Source of the DNA: Pelobacter sp.
Lineage (GTDB): Bacteria; Desulfobacterota; Desulfuromonadia; Geobacterales; Pseudopelobacteraceae
Assembly: GCA_030824515.1 (NCBI GenBank)
Contig: JAVBXN010000021.1
Coordinates: 124,001 to 188,000 of the forward strand
Reading direction: 5' to 3'
DNA length: 64,000 bases
In this document: positions 18,235 through 27,723 of the stretch, in pieces
Layout: every line of letters begins with the position of its first letter
How positions within the stretch are numbered: position 1 is the first letter of the stretch
Notes under the pieces: model-generated
What the model was told of the DNA's origin: nothing
Database searches by the model: none
The model's input: the letters and a program-made list of their open reading frames with translations, nothing else
Position numbers and translations under genes: made by a program

Positions 18235-18738
18235 TTACAGTATGCCGTCGAAGCTGTCCCGCTCATCATCCGAGAACATGCGGTCCACATCCATGATAAT
18301 CAGCAGACGCTCGGCATGATTGAATACTCCGGTGATAAATTCCCTGCCGATTCCGCCGGACATGATCATTGACGGCGGTGGTTGGATTTCGCTGCTGTGA
18401 ATGCGGATCACCTCCGAAACCGCATCGACAATGAAGCCGGTCAGGGTTCCGACCACGTCCATGATGATGATGCGAGTATGACCGCTGTTTTCACTTTCCA
18501 TCAGTCCGAAGCGCTTGCGCATCGAGATGATCGGAATCACCTTGCCGCGCAGGTTGATGATCCCCTCCACATGCTGCGGCGTGTTGGGCATCTTGGTGAT
18601 GGTCGGCATGCGGATAATTTCACGCACCTTCAAGACTTCCACTCCGTACTCCTCGTCGGCCAACATGAAACTGACCAACTGGATCAACTCGTCGTGTTGC
18701 GATGAATGATCTACTTTTACCAATGCGTTTGATGACAT
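18235..18738 (-). CDS. cheW: CheW chemotaxis coupling protein
   Basis: The 167-residue protein is a single CheW-like SH3-type domain (LVSFMLADEEYGVEVLKVREIIRM, then GIINLRGKVIPIISMRKRFGL), which joins chemoreceptors to the CheA kinase. The ATG is preceded by GGAG. It lies upstream of the receptor at 16460-18082 on the same strand and probably shares its promoter. No cheA, cheR or cheB is present, so it must work with a chemotaxis cluster elsewhere. Confidence 0.93.
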   Translation of the reverse strand: MSSNALVKVDHSSQHDELIQLVSFMLADEEYGVEVLKVREIIRMPTITKMPNTPQHVEGIINLRGKVIPIISMRKRFGLMESENSGHTRIIIMDVVGTLTGFIVDAVSEVIRIHSSEIQPPPSMIMSGGIGREFITGVFNHAERLLIIMDVDRMFSDDERDSFDGIL

Positions 18739-18971
18739 GGTGAATTCTCCTGTTGGTGATATATTAAATAAGGTCTACCGGTGCTGAAGCTCTAACGCGT
18801 GTGTTCCATCTTCACAAGGCCACAGTTTATAGTGAGCATTATTAACACAGAAATATTTGATCATAAAACAGTTTATTTAATGTGTGCACGAAAACTTCGT
18901 CCTTGACAACTGGTGCCCCCGAAACCAAATGATGAATCAGGGAGCTGTGAAATACTAGGAGGCGGCCTCTG

Positions 18972-19901
18972 ATGTCGCACATTGACCAGAACATATCCCG
19001 GCGTTTGATTTTTGCCATATTCTTGACCGCCGCCACGCTGATTGCGGAAGTTATCGGCGGCATCTGGTCCAACTCCCTGGCTCTGCTGTCCGATGCAGGG
19101 CACGTTTTTCTGGATCTGTTTGCCCTGATTCTGTCCCTGGGCGCGATCAAGCTGGCGGCACAACCTCCCGGAGAGCGCCATTCCTTCGGCCTGCACCGCG
19201 CCGAGGTACTGGCTTCGCTGGTCAACGGCCTGACCGTGCTGCTGATGGCGCTCGCGATCCTCTACGAAGGGAGCAAACGCCTGGTATCTCCTGAAGAGGT
19301 GCGGACGCTGCCGATGCTGATTGTCGCCGTTCTTGGCCTGGTTGCCAACCTGCTGGCCGCCAAGGGTCTGCATGGACATGCCCATGACGATCTGAATGTA
19401 CGCAGCGCATTCCTGCATGTACTGGGAGATGCGGCTGCCTCGCTGGGTGTGATCTGCGGGGCGATGCTGATGCGTTTCACCGGTTGGTACCAGATCGATC
19501 CTCTGGTTTCCATAGCGATCGGATTGCTGATCCTGGTGGGAGCATTCCGGGTATTGCGGGATGCGGTGCATATCCTGATGGAGGGGGTTCCGCGCGGTAT
19601 GACGGTCGAACAGGTGGCGGAACGGATTCGTGCAATTGAAGGGGTCGCGGATGTCCACCATCTCAACCTGTGGGCGGTGTGCTCGCATATTTTCGCACTT
19701 TCCGCCCACGTTGAGATCGACCCTGAGCATGACGGTCAGCGCAGCCGTCTGATGCACGTTATCGAACACGAATTGCAGCACCATTTTCATATTACCCACA
19801 CCACCATCCAGTTTGACTGTTCCGCCTGCAACGGCGGCCCCCTGATCAAGGAATTCACCCATAGCGAACGAAGCATCGGCTGCAACGGGCACCATCATTA
19901 A
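18972..19901 (+). CDS. Cation diffusion facilitator zinc/cadmium exporter (CzcD/ZitB type)
   Basis: This 309-residue transporter has six membrane helices, with the transport site formed by H44/D48 in TM2 (DAGHVFLD) and H148/D152 in TM5 (FLHVLGD). The HDHD set is typical of zinc/cadmium-selective CDF proteins that exchange metal for protons. A His-containing loop (HGHAHDD) separates TM4 and TM5, and the cytoplasmic C-terminal domain ends with CNGHHH. GGAGG precedes the ATG. It may complement the czc operon at the left end of the window. Confidence 0.92.
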   Translation: MSHIDQNISRRLIFAIFLTAATLIAEVIGGIWSNSLALLSDAGHVFLDLFALILSLGAIKLAAQPPGERHSFGLHRAEVLASLVNGLTVLLMALAILYEGSKRLVSPEEVRTLPMLIVAVLGLVANLLAAKGLHGHAHDDLNVRSAFLHVLGDAAASLGVICGAMLMRFTGWYQIDPLVSIAIGLLILVGAFRVLRDAVHILMEGVPRGMTVEQVAERIRAIEGVADVHHLNLWAVCSHIFALSAHVEIDPEHDGQRSRLMHVIEHELQHHFHITHTTIQFDCSACNGGPLIKEFTHSERSIGCNGHHH

Positions 19902-20035
19902 TTAGAATAATCAGCCATAGCACTTGATTTAATTTTATATTGTAGTATCTATATAGATTGCTATATTAGTAAGAGTGATTTTTAACCTGGGTGTGTTTGT
20001 AATACTGCAGACCAACCGGCGAAAGGACAAAGGAA

Positions 20036-21655
20036 ATGTTCACTGTTTTCTCAAACCGATCTATTGCAACAAAACTGCTGGCGGCGTTTGCCATCATAGC
20101 CATTATTACCGGCATAGTCGGATTTTGCGGAGTTTACAACATCCTCGGGCTCAACCGCTCAAGCAGCGCGCTCTACAGCCAGGGAGTCCAACCTTTGGCC
20201 CTGCTTGGCCAACTGGGCATGGCCGCCCAGAAAGCGCGGGTGAATCTGCGCGGCATGATGATCGACACCGAACGGGAACGGATGGAAGCCAATGCCGATG
20301 CGGTCGGCCAGCGCTATGATGAGGTCGATGCGCTTATCCGGAAACTGGGGTCGGGAACCGGCGATAAGGAACTGGATGCGCTGCGCAAGCTGCTGCAGGA
20401 GTACCGCCCGGTATGGCAGGAGGTGATCAGGCTGCACCTGTCGGGCAACCCCACGGGCGCACTCGAGATCATGCAGAGTGGCGCTCTGGATACGGAGAAA
20501 AAAATAGAAGCCGCGCTGAGGGATTTGATAGCGGCCTACACCAAGGATGCCCAGAAACGGGGAGAAGACAACTCTCGCATGGCCAAACTGGCCAATGCGA
20601 CCATGATTTCGTTTTCGGTGGCCGGTGTCCTGCTGGCATTTATCCTGGGACTTATCAGCGCACGGATGATCAACCGGCCACTCAGGAAAGCGGTTGACTT
20701 TGCCAACCTGATTGCCTCCGGTGATCTCACCCACAAGGAGGAATGTCACTCGGGCGATGAGACAGGGCAACTTATTCTGGCCATGAACGGTATGACCGAC
20801 AGGCTTCACGGCATTGTCAGCCAGGTATCCGGCACCTCGACCCAGGTAGCGGAGGCAGCCGCGCAACTGCACAGCACCGCAGAACGTATCGCCAACGGTG
20901 CCGAGGAGGTTGCGGCACAGGCCGCCACGGTCGCCACCGCCGGCGAAGAGATGTCGGCTACCAGCGGTGATATCGCCCAAAACTGCCAGATGGCCGCGGA
21001 AGGAGCACAGCGGGCTTCAGAGGCGGCCCAAAGCGGGTCGGCGGTGGTAAACGCCACTATTGCCGTAATGGGTCAGATCACTGACAAGGTTCAGGAGTCA
21101 GCCCGAACGGTGGACAGCCTTGGAGCACGGTCCGATCAGATCGGTGCGATCATCGGCACTATCGAGGATATTGCCGACCAGACCAACCTGCTGGCGCTGA
21201 ACGCCGCGATTGAAGCCGCCAGGGCCGGTGAGCAGGGGCGTGGATTCGCGGTCGTGGCCGACGAAGTACGGGCGCTGGCCGAACGCACCTCACGCGCCAC
21301 CCGCGAGATCGGGGACATGATCAAGGCCATCCAGGGTGAAACCAGGGGAGCTGTCGCGGCAATGGAACAGGGTGTCAGCCAGGTCGAGGCCGGTACGGTT
21401 GAGGCGGCCCGCTCAGGTGAATCATTGGGAAATATCCTGCAGCAGATCAGCGATGTTGCCATGCAGGTGAACCAGATTGCAATCGCAGCCGAAGAGCAGA
21501 CCGCCACCACCAGCGAGATTTCCAACAATATGTCGCAGATAACCGACGTCGTACACAAAACATCTCAAGGCGCCAATGAGTCGGCTCAGGCCGCCGCCAG
21601 GCTTAACGACTATGCCGAGGAACTTCAAAGGTTGGTACGGCAGTTCAAACTGTAA
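20036..21655 (+). CDS. Methyl-accepting chemotaxis protein (4HB sensor)
   Basis: The 539-residue receptor has TM1 at about 11-31, a periplasmic 4HB sensor (about 32-185), TM2 at about 188-208, HAMP and a signalling domain almost colinear with the two minus-strand receptors ([19 protein letters not shown]). It lacks a C-terminal tether motif (ends RQFKL). A perfect palindrome TCTATATAGA lies in the AT-rich upstream interval at 19948-19957. The gene ends in the terminator at 21673-21717. Confidence 0.92.
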   Translation: MFTVFSNRSIATKLLAAFAIIAIITGIVGFCGVYNILGLNRSSSALYSQGVQPLALLGQLGMAAQKARVNLRGMMIDTERERMEANADAVGQRYDEVDALIRKLGSGTGDKELDALRKLLQEYRPVWQEVIRLHLSGNPTGALEIMQSGALDTEKKIEAALRDLIAAYTKDAQKRGEDNSRMAKLANATMISFSVAGVLLAFILGLISARMINRPLRKAVDFANLIASGDLTHKEECHSGDETGQLILAMNGMTDRLHGIVSQVSGTSTQVAEAAAQLHSTAERIANGAEEVAAQAATVATAGEEMSATSGDIAQNCQMAAEGAQRASEAAQSGSAVVNATIAVMGQITDKVQESARTVDSLGARSDQIGAIIGTIEDIADQTNLLALNAAIEAARAGEQGRGFAVVADEVRALAERTSRATREIGDMIKAIQGETRGAVAAMEQGVSQVEAGTVEAARSGESLGNILQQISDVAMQVNQIAIAAEEQTATTSEISNNMSQITDVVHKTSQGANESAQAAARLNDYAEELQRLVRQFKL

Positions 21656-21672
21656 TCCAGCTTCTATCAAAA

Positions 21673-21717
21673 CCAAGCCCCTCAGCCTTACTGACAAGCA
21701 AAGGCGGAGGGGCTTGG
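21673..21717. terminator. Long hairpin between convergent genes
   Basis: CCAAGCCCCTC-A-GCCTT (21673-21689) pairs with AAGGC-G-GAGGGGCTTGG (21701-21717) around an 11-nt loop. That gives sixteen base pairs with one internal mismatch. It separates the chemoreceptor gene from the convergent hybrid kinase gene and can serve either strand, though T-runs are weak. Confidence 0.65.
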
Positions 21718-21748
21718 CTATAGGGTTGCATCACTCTTACACTCCTGC

Positions 21749-23869
21749 TCACCAGACCTGATCCAACACCTCCCTGATCTTGCCCAGCAGCACCTGTACC
21801 GTAACCGGTTTGGCCATAAAACCGACCCCTTCTTCAATCAGCCCCTTCTGTTCGATGATATCGGCGGTATAACCGCTGGAGAAGAGTACCCGGACCTGTC
21901 TCCCCTCTTTTCTGACCGCGTCATAAACCTCGCGTCCGTTCATTTTGGGCATGACCACATCCAGCAGCAACAGCTGAATCCTGTCGTTATTGGCGCGATA
22001 TTTTGCCAGCGCATCCTCGCCGTCCAGCGCCTCGATCACGTGATAGCCGTAATCCTCCAGCGCGTGCACCATGAAACTTCTGACGCTGTCATTGTCCTCG
22101 GCCAGCAGAATCGTTTCCGTCCCACCAGCCACCTGCACGGTTGATTCGCTCTTGCGCGGCAAAATGCATGATTTTACCAGTGGAAGATAGATCTTGAAAC
22201 ATGTTCCCTTGCCAATCTCGCTGTACACGGTTATTTCACCGCCATGCTGCTTGATGATCCCGTAGACGATGGATAGTCCCAGGCCGGTTCCCTTTCCGAC
22301 CTCCTTGGTGGTGAAAAAAGGTTCGAAAATTCTCTGGCGGGTAACTTCGTCAATCCCGCAGCCCGTATCTGATACGGTGATTTTGGCATAAGGCCCGGGT
22401 TTGAGCACGGTGCCGAGCATTCCATCCGTCAACTCGATACATTCGGTTTTGATACTGAGAACTCCGCCTCTGGGCATCGCATCGCGCGCATTGACCGCCA
22501 GGTTCATCAGCACCTGCTCGATTTGTCCGCAATCGGCCATGACCACCAGTTCTTCGGATGCAAAAGAACAGTGCAGCTCAATATCCTCACCAATCACCCG
22601 ACGCAGGATCTTGTCGATGGTCCTGACGATCTCGTTGATCTCCTCGGGCCTGGTTTCCATGAACTGTTTCCGACTGAAGGCCAACAGGCTGTTGGTCAAC
22701 CTTGAGGCCTTGTCGGCAGCGTCCAGGATGTCATCGGTATAATGAACAAGCGCGGAATTTTCCAGTTTGGCGCGCAGGATGCTGCCAAATCCCATGATCA
22801 CGGTCAGGATATTGTTGAAGTCGTGGGCCACCCCCCCGGCCAGGGTACCGATCGCCTCCATCTTCTGCGACTGCCTGAGCTGCTCCTCCAGTCTCTTGTA
22901 GGAGGTGATGTCGCGGCCCTCGGGAATCAGCATCACTACCTTTCCCGCCGCATCGATAATCGGCTTCAGTGAAAAATCGATATAATGCGTCGCCCCATCG
23001 GGCGATTGACAGGTTGCCTCGAAACGGACAAACTCGCCGGATGCCGCCTGCAGAACAGCATTGCGCGCACGTTCGCGCAACTCGTCGGAATACGTCCACC
23101 AGAGCGTCTCCCAAAATGGCCTGTTCAAAACCTCGGATTCGGTCGAACCGCAGAAATCCAGCGCGGTCCGGTTGACTTCCAGCATGGTCCCCTCAGGCGT
23201 GGTCAGCCCGATCAGCTGGAAGGTCTGATCGAAAATGGCGCGGAACTTCTGCTCACTGGTTCGCAACGCCTCATGGGCCAGTTGCAGCTCCTCAACCTTC
23301 TCCTCCAGCAAAATGGCCTGTTCCTGAAGCTGCTCCTGCGCTGTCTGGCGCTCGGCAATTTCATCCTCCAGCTCACGGTTGGCAACGGCCAGGTCAATGG
23401 TGCGCGCCTCTACCCGCTCTTCCAGCAGTTCGTTGGCCTCCTTCAGTCGCCGGGTCAAATCGCGCAGGCTCAGATGTACTTCGACCCTGGCCAGCAATTC
23501 TTCCTGCTGGAACGGCTTGGTGACATAATCCACCGCGCCCGCTTCCAGTCCCTGCACCTTGTGCCCGGTTTCCGCCAGCGCCGACATGAAGATAACCGGG
23601 ATATCCCTGGTACTCTCCTGCCGCTTCAGTCGGCGACAGGTCTCATAGCCGTCGATGCCCGGCATCATGATATCCAGAAGGATCAGGTCCGGCTTGGCAT
23701 AATCCGCCCGACTGACGGCGCTCTCGCCATCCTCGGCCACCAGCACCGAAAAATTGAACCCGGTCAGGCAATCGCGGACCACGGTCAGATTGTTCATATC
23801 GTCGTCAACGACCAGAATCACAGGTTTGCGGCCATAGAATTGCAACCTGATCCGATCTTCAGGATTCAT
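21749..23869 (-). CDS. Soluble hybrid histidine kinase (REC-PAS-HisKA-HATPase-REC)
   Basis: The 706-residue cytoplasmic protein begins with a receiver (VILVVDDD, phospho-acceptor in [10 protein letters not shown], and TKPF). A coiled coil (about 130-205), a PAS domain (about 210-330) and a HisKA dimerisation motif ([10 protein letters not shown]) follow. Next come a HATPase domain (NAVNARDAM-type N-box, [17 protein letters not shown]) and a second receiver ([20 protein letters not shown]). It starts at 23869, where ATGA overlaps the stop of the upstream kinase gene, and GGAGAA precedes it. With the binding protein and membrane kinase it forms a three-gene sensory operon next to the peptide locus. 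No DNA-binding output domain is encoded here. Confidence 0.9.
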   Translation of the reverse strand: MNPEDRIRLQFYGRKPVILVVDDDMNNLTVVRDCLTGFNFSVLVAEDGESAVSRADYAKPDLILLDIMMPGIDGYETCRRLKRQESTRDIPVIFMSALAETGHKVQGLEAGAVDYVTKPFQQEELLARVEVHLSLRDLTRRLKEANELLEERVEARTIDLAVANRELEDEIAERQTAQEQLQEQAILLEEKVEELQLAHEALRTSEQKFRAIFDQTFQLIGLTTPEGTMLEVNRTALDFCGSTESEVLNRPFWETLWWTYSDELRERARNAVLQAASGEFVRFEATCQSPDGATHYIDFSLKPIIDAAGKVVMLIPEGRDITSYKRLEEQLRQSQKMEAIGTLAGGVAHDFNNILTVIMGFGSILRAKLENSALVHYTDDILDAADKASRLTNSLLAFSRKQFMETRPEEINEIVRTIDKILRRVIGEDIELHCSFASEELVVMADCGQIEQVLMNLAVNARDAMPRGGVLSIKTECIELTDGMLGTVLKPGPYAKITVSDTGCGIDEVTRQRIFEPFFTTKEVGKGTGLGLSIVYGIIKQHGGEITVYSEIGKGTCFKIYLPLVKSCILPRKSESTVQVAGGTETILLAEDNDSVRSFMVHALEDYGYHVIEALDGEDALAKYRANNDRIQLLLLDVVMPKMNGREVYDAVRKEGRQVRVLFSSGYTADIIEQKGLIEEGVGFMAKPVTVQVLLGKIREVLDQVW

Positions 23870-26187
23870 ATTTCTTCTCCACGACATTGATTAACCAGTG
23901 CCAGCAAAGCCTTGGTCTTGCAACTACCGGCAAGCTCCTTGAGCCGGCCGGCAAAATTATGATATCGGGCATCCGCTGCTTCCAGTGCGACGGCCCACTC
24001 TTCCACTCCCGACATATCGCCCCTCATGGCCAGATCATAAAGCTCGTCAAGCTCTGATGAAGGGGGCGCCAATGGTTCCTGGCCGTCCAAAGAGACAAAA
24101 GATTCCCTGACCGGGGTGACGAATTCCACGGTTTCCCACTCTATCCCCAGCCGGCAACCGATTTTTTCCAGCAACAGGTCGATGCAGATCGGCTTTAGCA
24201 CGAAATCGTCGCAGATCTCGATAAACTCGTTCCTCTGTTCGCTGTCGGTAACCGAGGCCGATGCGCCGATAATCCCGGTCCGGTCCAACAGCGGATTGGA
24301 GCGCATCAAGCGGGCCGCGACCAGCCCATCCATCACCGGCATCACCAGATCCATCAGCACCAGATCCGGCTGTTGTTCATTCACCATATCCAGCGCTTCC
24401 TGCCCGTTTGAAGCGGTAGCAACCTTGAAACCGAGCGGGTCCAGCAGTGAAACCAGCAACGAGGTGTTACCCACATTATCATCAACCACCAAGATGCTTT
24501 TGCGCTCGCCACAATAACCGGTTACCGACAACTCACCCTTCTCCAGGATATGTTCCGGGTCGGTTACCGGCGGCAGCGACAGTTGCATACGGAAGACGCT
24601 ACCTTTGCCCAGCTCGCTCTCCACGGTCAAGCTGCCATCCATCAGTTCCAGCAGATGGCGGGTGATATTCAGCCCGAGCCCGGTACCCTGGCGCGGCTGA
24701 CCTTTGCCGGCCAGCTGGGTAAACGGTTCGAAGATCGCTTCCAGCTTGTCGGCCGGGATACCCTCGCCGGTATCCAGAACGTCACAGCGGAAGACACCTC
24801 CCCCTTGATGATCATAGGCCACACGCAGGGTCACGCTTCCCTTTTGGGTATACTTGACCGCGTTGGAGAGCAGGTTCAACAGGATCTGGCGCAGTTTGCG
24901 CTCATCACCGCGTACGTACTGCGGTAATGGCGACACCTCCTGGTACTGGAAGAGCAGCTCTTTCTCCTCGGCGTTCAAACGGGTCAGGTTAAGGGCCTGC
25001 CGCACAAGAGCCGGCAAGTCGAAAGCAAACTGTTCGATATCCATCTTGCGGGCCTCGATCTTGCCCACATCGAGGATATCGTTGATCAGCGTCAGCAGGT
25101 GCTCGCCGCTGCTGCGCATGATTTCGAGCTGCTGGCGCTGGGTCTCGTTCAGGTTTTCCTGGCGCTTCAGGATCTGGGCATAACCGAGGATCGCGTTCAA
25201 CGGCGTGCGCAGTTCGTGGCTCATGCTGGCCAGAAATTCGCTCTTGGCGCGGTTGGCGGTTTCGGCAGCAACCTTAGCGGTCTGCAACTCCACCACACCC
25301 TTGGCAAACGCCCCTGCCAGGTCATTTACCCCCTGCACCAGATTGTGCCATTCCCCCTCGAACCGGCCCGCATCGCTGCGGCTGTCCAGTCGCCCTTCCT
25401 GCACCGCAACGATCAGCCCGTCCGTCTCCTGCAGAACCATGCGAATGGTGTGGCGCATCGCCGAGAACGAGTTGGCCAGGGCCCCCACCTCGTCTTGCTG
25501 GTGGATTTCGAACTCGCGGCTGAAATCACCGTGGGAGACGTCATCGGCCATCCTGACGATCTGGCGCAGCGGCCGGGTGGCCACCCCCATCAGGAAATAG
25601 GCCGCCAGGCAGCTGGCTGCGGCAAAAGCCAATGACAGCGCCACGCCGCGCGCCACGATGCGCCGCTCGTTCTCGCGCAGCGTGGCCTTGGAAAAGCTGA
25701 TCCTGATCCAGCCGATGGTTTCCCTGACCTTCTGCCCGCTGTCCATACCGCTGATAATATCGAAATCATCTTGCAACTTCTCGGTGAATACCGGTGCGTA
25801 AAAGACAAAAGCGTCCTTTTCCTCGGACATTGAGAGCGACGGTGATGTGGGGGGGGTGGTCAGGTGGCGGGCCAACGCCGGGCCGTTATGAATCAGCGGC
25901 GTCATCCTGTTGTCATAAAAGGTGACGGTCGCCACCTCGGTGTTGGACCTGAGGAAAGCGGCGGTGCTCTTCAACAGTTCCGGATTGCCGGAAAGAATCG
26001 GCAGCTCACCGATCTTGGTCGCCAGCGTGGTGATCGCCTCGGCGCGCTTGATGATCTCGCTGCGGATGACCCCCTTGCCTGCCCGGATCGACTCCCAGGT
26101 ATGGAAGAACGAAATCAGCAGCAAAAGCGGGATCATGAAAAGCAGCGCCTTGACGCGGAAGGTTATTTTCAGGCTCAGTCGCTTCAT
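23866..26187 (-). CDS. Membrane hybrid histidine kinase (HAMP-HisKA-HATPase-REC)
   Basis: The 773-residue sensor has TM1 at about 12-30, a periplasmic region of roughly 155 residues, TM2 at about 186-208, and HAMP ([19 protein letters not shown]). HisKA ([11 protein letters not shown]), HATPase ([24 protein letters not shown]) and a receiver ([19 protein letters not shown]) follow. The last roughly 70 residues form a helical tail that lacks an HxxKG-type phosphotransfer histidine. Its start overlaps the stop of the solute-binding protein gene by ATGA (26184-26187). The pairing suggests that the binding protein presents a ligand to the periplasmic domain of this kinase. Confidence 0.9.
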   Translation of the reverse strand: MKRLSLKITFRVKALLFMIPLLLLISFFHTWESIRAGKGVIRSEIIKRAEAITTLATKIGELPILSGNPELLKSTAAFLRSNTEVATVTFYDNRMTPLIHNGPALARHLTTPPTSPSLSMSEEKDAFVFYAPVFTEKLQDDFDIISGMDSGQKVRETIGWIRISFSKATLRENERRIVARGVALSLAFAAASCLAAYFLMGVATRPLRQIVRMADDVSHGDFSREFEIHQQDEVGALANSFSAMRHTIRMVLQETDGLIVAVQEGRLDSRSDAGRFEGEWHNLVQGVNDLAGAFAKGVVELQTAKVAAETANRAKSEFLASMSHELRTPLNAILGYAQILKRQENLNETQRQQLEIMRSSGEHLLTLINDILDVGKIEARKMDIEQFAFDLPALVRQALNLTRLNAEEKELLFQYQEVSPLPQYVRGDERKLRQILLNLLSNAVKYTQKGSVTLRVAYDHQGGGVFRCDVLDTGEGIPADKLEAIFEPFTQLAGKGQPRQGTGLGLNITRHLLELMDGSLTVESELGKGSVFRMQLSLPPVTDPEHILEKGELSVTGYCGERKSILVVDDNVGNTSLLVSLLDPLGFKVATASNGQEALDMVNEQQPDLVLMDLVMPVMDGLVAARLMRSNPLLDRTGIIGASASVTDSEQRNEFIEICDDFVLKPICIDLLLEKIGCRLGIEWETVEFVTPVRESFVSLDGQEPLAPPSSELDELYDLAMRGDMSGVEEWAVALEAADARYHNFAGRLKELAGSCKTKALLALVNQCRGEEI

Positions 26188-27050
26188 GGATAAGCCTTCC
26201 TGGCCATGCGCACGAGCTCATCCGGGATATTCAGGCGCATCTTGCGGGCGGTGCCCATATTCAGGTACAGGTCGAACTTGCGCGGAGGGAAGGCCGACTG
26301 CTGGCCGACACTGCCGCTTTTCAGGGCGCGGGTGGCATGCTCGCCGATCACCCGGCCGACATTGACCATATCCACCACCAGTGCCAAAAGCGCCCCTTCC
26401 TTGACATGCCGCTCGGAAATGCCCAGAAGCGGAATCCGCCGCCGGAAAGAGAGCAGGTAGGCCTCTTCCATCGCGGTCGCGGTCATGATGCCACTGTCCG
26501 GCAACAGCAGGATCGCGTCGGCATTATCCAGCTGTTTGAGCATATTGACGAATTCGACGGTATTGTTCACGGAGTGCGAGTTTAGCGGAGAGGAAGCATC
26601 ACCGGCCAGGAGGTTCAGTAATGTACGGCTGCCCACCACCGACACCTGTTTCAGGCCCGGCAGATGGTTCCGCACCAGTTCGGCGTACTCCCCGGCCGGG
26701 GTTGCCATGTAGAAGCCGACCGTATTGGAGCGGCTGACGGCCGGCGGTGTCACCACCATGTCATAGATTACCGGAATCGTTGGGGGCAGGGTCAACGCTT
26801 CGGCCAGCGCCTCGCGCCCCAGCGCCACCACCACCCGCGCCTCCTCCTTTTGCAAAATGGCAGCCAGGTTGCCGCGCACTTCTCCCGGAGCATAGGTTTT
26901 GGTTGAGGCATGCAGGGTCTTGCGCATTCCCTGGGTTACTTCCATAACCGGCTTGAGCTGGGCGTCGGCAATGATCAGCACATCCGCCGCATGGCAGGAC
27001 AGACAGGTCAACAGGATGTATGGCAAGGCATAGAGGATGATTTTGGGCAC
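26184..27050 (-). CDS. Periplasmic solute-binding protein (ABC_sub_bind-like) coupled to kinases
   Basis: This 288-residue protein has a signal peptide (about 1-21, [11 protein letters not shown]) and the two-lobed fold of PF04392-type binding proteins. Examples are [46 protein letters not shown] and [13 protein letters not shown]. Translation likely begins at GTG 27050. No permease or ATPase gene is near. It is instead the first gene of a kinase operon, so I infer a ligand-sensing role. It is clearly paralogous to the protein at 29132-30013: shared segments include EVVVALGKEAL-like, PVI(Y/F)[13 protein letters not shown](L/V)[11 protein letters not shown] and PPRKFD(L/I)YLN. Confidence 0.85.
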   Translation of the reverse strand: MPKIILYALPYILLTCLSCHAADVLIIADAQLKPVMEVTQGMRKTLHASTKTYAPGEVRGNLAAILQKEEARVVVALGREALAEALTLPPTIPVIYDMVVTPPAVSRSNTVGFYMATPAGEYAELVRNHLPGLKQVSVVGSRTLLNLLAGDASSPLNSHSVNNTVEFVNMLKQLDNADAILLLPDSGIMTATAMEEAYLLSFRRRIPLLGISERHVKEGALLALVVDMVNVGRVIGEHATRALKSGSVGQQSAFPPRKFDLYLNMGTARKMRLNIPDELVRMARKAYP

Positions 27051-27406
27051 GGGTCATTTTCTCAGGACATTCAAATAGTCGGGCAACTATAGGTGCAATC
27101 CGGCAAAATATCAACCAAAACGGCACGCAGATATTTCTGCGAAATTGTCAGAAAGCAAAATAAGGCAGCGGCGAATCCCGACTAAAATAATCCGGATTAC
27201 ACAATCATATTAAATTGTTAAGTTTACATACAATATTTTAAAAAACGGTTTTATACGCTTGACAATTGGCCTTGAATGTTATAAACGCTTGAGTTAGTGA
27301 AGATTTTCACATGCATTTTGCGGAAATAGCGACTGTTTAACAGCCGACGGGAAGGCGAGGGCGTCCCCCGCGGATAATACCACACCAACTGAGGAGACCG
27401 GAACAA
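27051..27406. promoter_or_regulatory. Divergent control region of the peptide locus
   Basis: This 356-bp AT-rich interval separates the binding protein-kinase operon from the peptide gene. It contains TTGACA (27259-27264) and TATAAA (27280-27285) with a 15-bp spacer, pointing at the peptide. Two copies of TAnnCGCTTGA (27252-27262 and 27282-27292) lie exactly 30 bp apart on the same face of the helix. A third copy is at 30058-30068, between the TonB receptor and the second binding protein. I see no coding frame here. Confidence 0.5.
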
Positions 27407-27508
27407 ATGAAAACGAGCACCCTGGTAGTACTGGAAAAAGGCAACGATTGCGCATTCGAGGGGCCGCTGGCAGCCTGCTGCTCGGCATCCTTCATACCGC
27501 TTGTGTAA
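27407..27508 (+). CDS. 33-residue Cys-containing precursor peptide (geopeptide-like RiPP)
   Basis: A 33-codon frame starts at ATG 27407, preceded by GAGGAG, and ends at TAA 27506-27508. It begins MKTSTLVVLEKGND, continues CAFEGPLAACC and ends SASFIPLV. The charged N-terminal part could be the leader and the C-terminal part, with C15, C24 and C25 among small residues, the modified core. There is no signal peptide and no GG cleavage motif. Immediately downstream are an intrinsic terminator and, 215 bp on, a radical SAM/SPASM enzyme, the usual arrangement for ribosomally made, radical-SAM-modified peptides. From memory it resembles the predicted Geobacter geopeptide family. The modification (for example a Cys thioether) is inference. 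Confidence 0.75.
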   Translation: MKTSTLVVLEKGNDCAFEGPLAACCSASFIPLV

Positions 27509-27536
27509 TCGATTCCGTTTACAGGTTCAAGAAAAA

Positions 27537-27559
27537 GGGGGAGTAATCCCCCTTTTTTT
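27537..27559 (+). terminator. Intrinsic terminator after the peptide gene
   Basis: GGGGGA-gtaa-TCCCCC followed by seven Ts, preceded by five As, is a textbook terminator 28 bp after the peptide stop codon. It should make the peptide mRNA much more abundant than the maturase mRNA, which would depend on readthrough or a separate start. Confidence 0.9.
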
Positions 27560-27638
27560 GTGTCATTCGAAGAATCAAAATCAAATCCCCCTCGTTCCCA
27601 CTTTCTTAACCCTGATAAACAGGATAGGTGCGTTAACA

Positions 27639-27675
27639 AAGTTATTTTCTGCCTGATAACAGCAGAAAATAACTT
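27639..27675 (+). promoter_or_regulatory. Perfect 14-bp hairpin in the maturase leader
   Basis: AAGTTATTTTCTGC (27639-27652), a 9-nt loop and GCAGAAAATAACTT (27662-27675) form a perfect inverted repeat about 50 bp before the radical SAM gene and 80 bp after the peptide terminator. There is no T-run, so it is not a classical terminator. It could be a regulator binding site, an RNA processing site or an RNA stability element. Confidence 0.7.
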
Positions 27676-27723
27676 CTGACTTACTAGAGGGGGAGGCTTT
27701 ACATCCACCCCTGGAGACCCTAC

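Noticed and set aside
23866-24100. Phosphotransfer (Hpt) domain at the end of the membrane kinase
   Set aside because: The tail lacks the HxxKG-type histidine motif and looks like a helical extension common in similar kinases.
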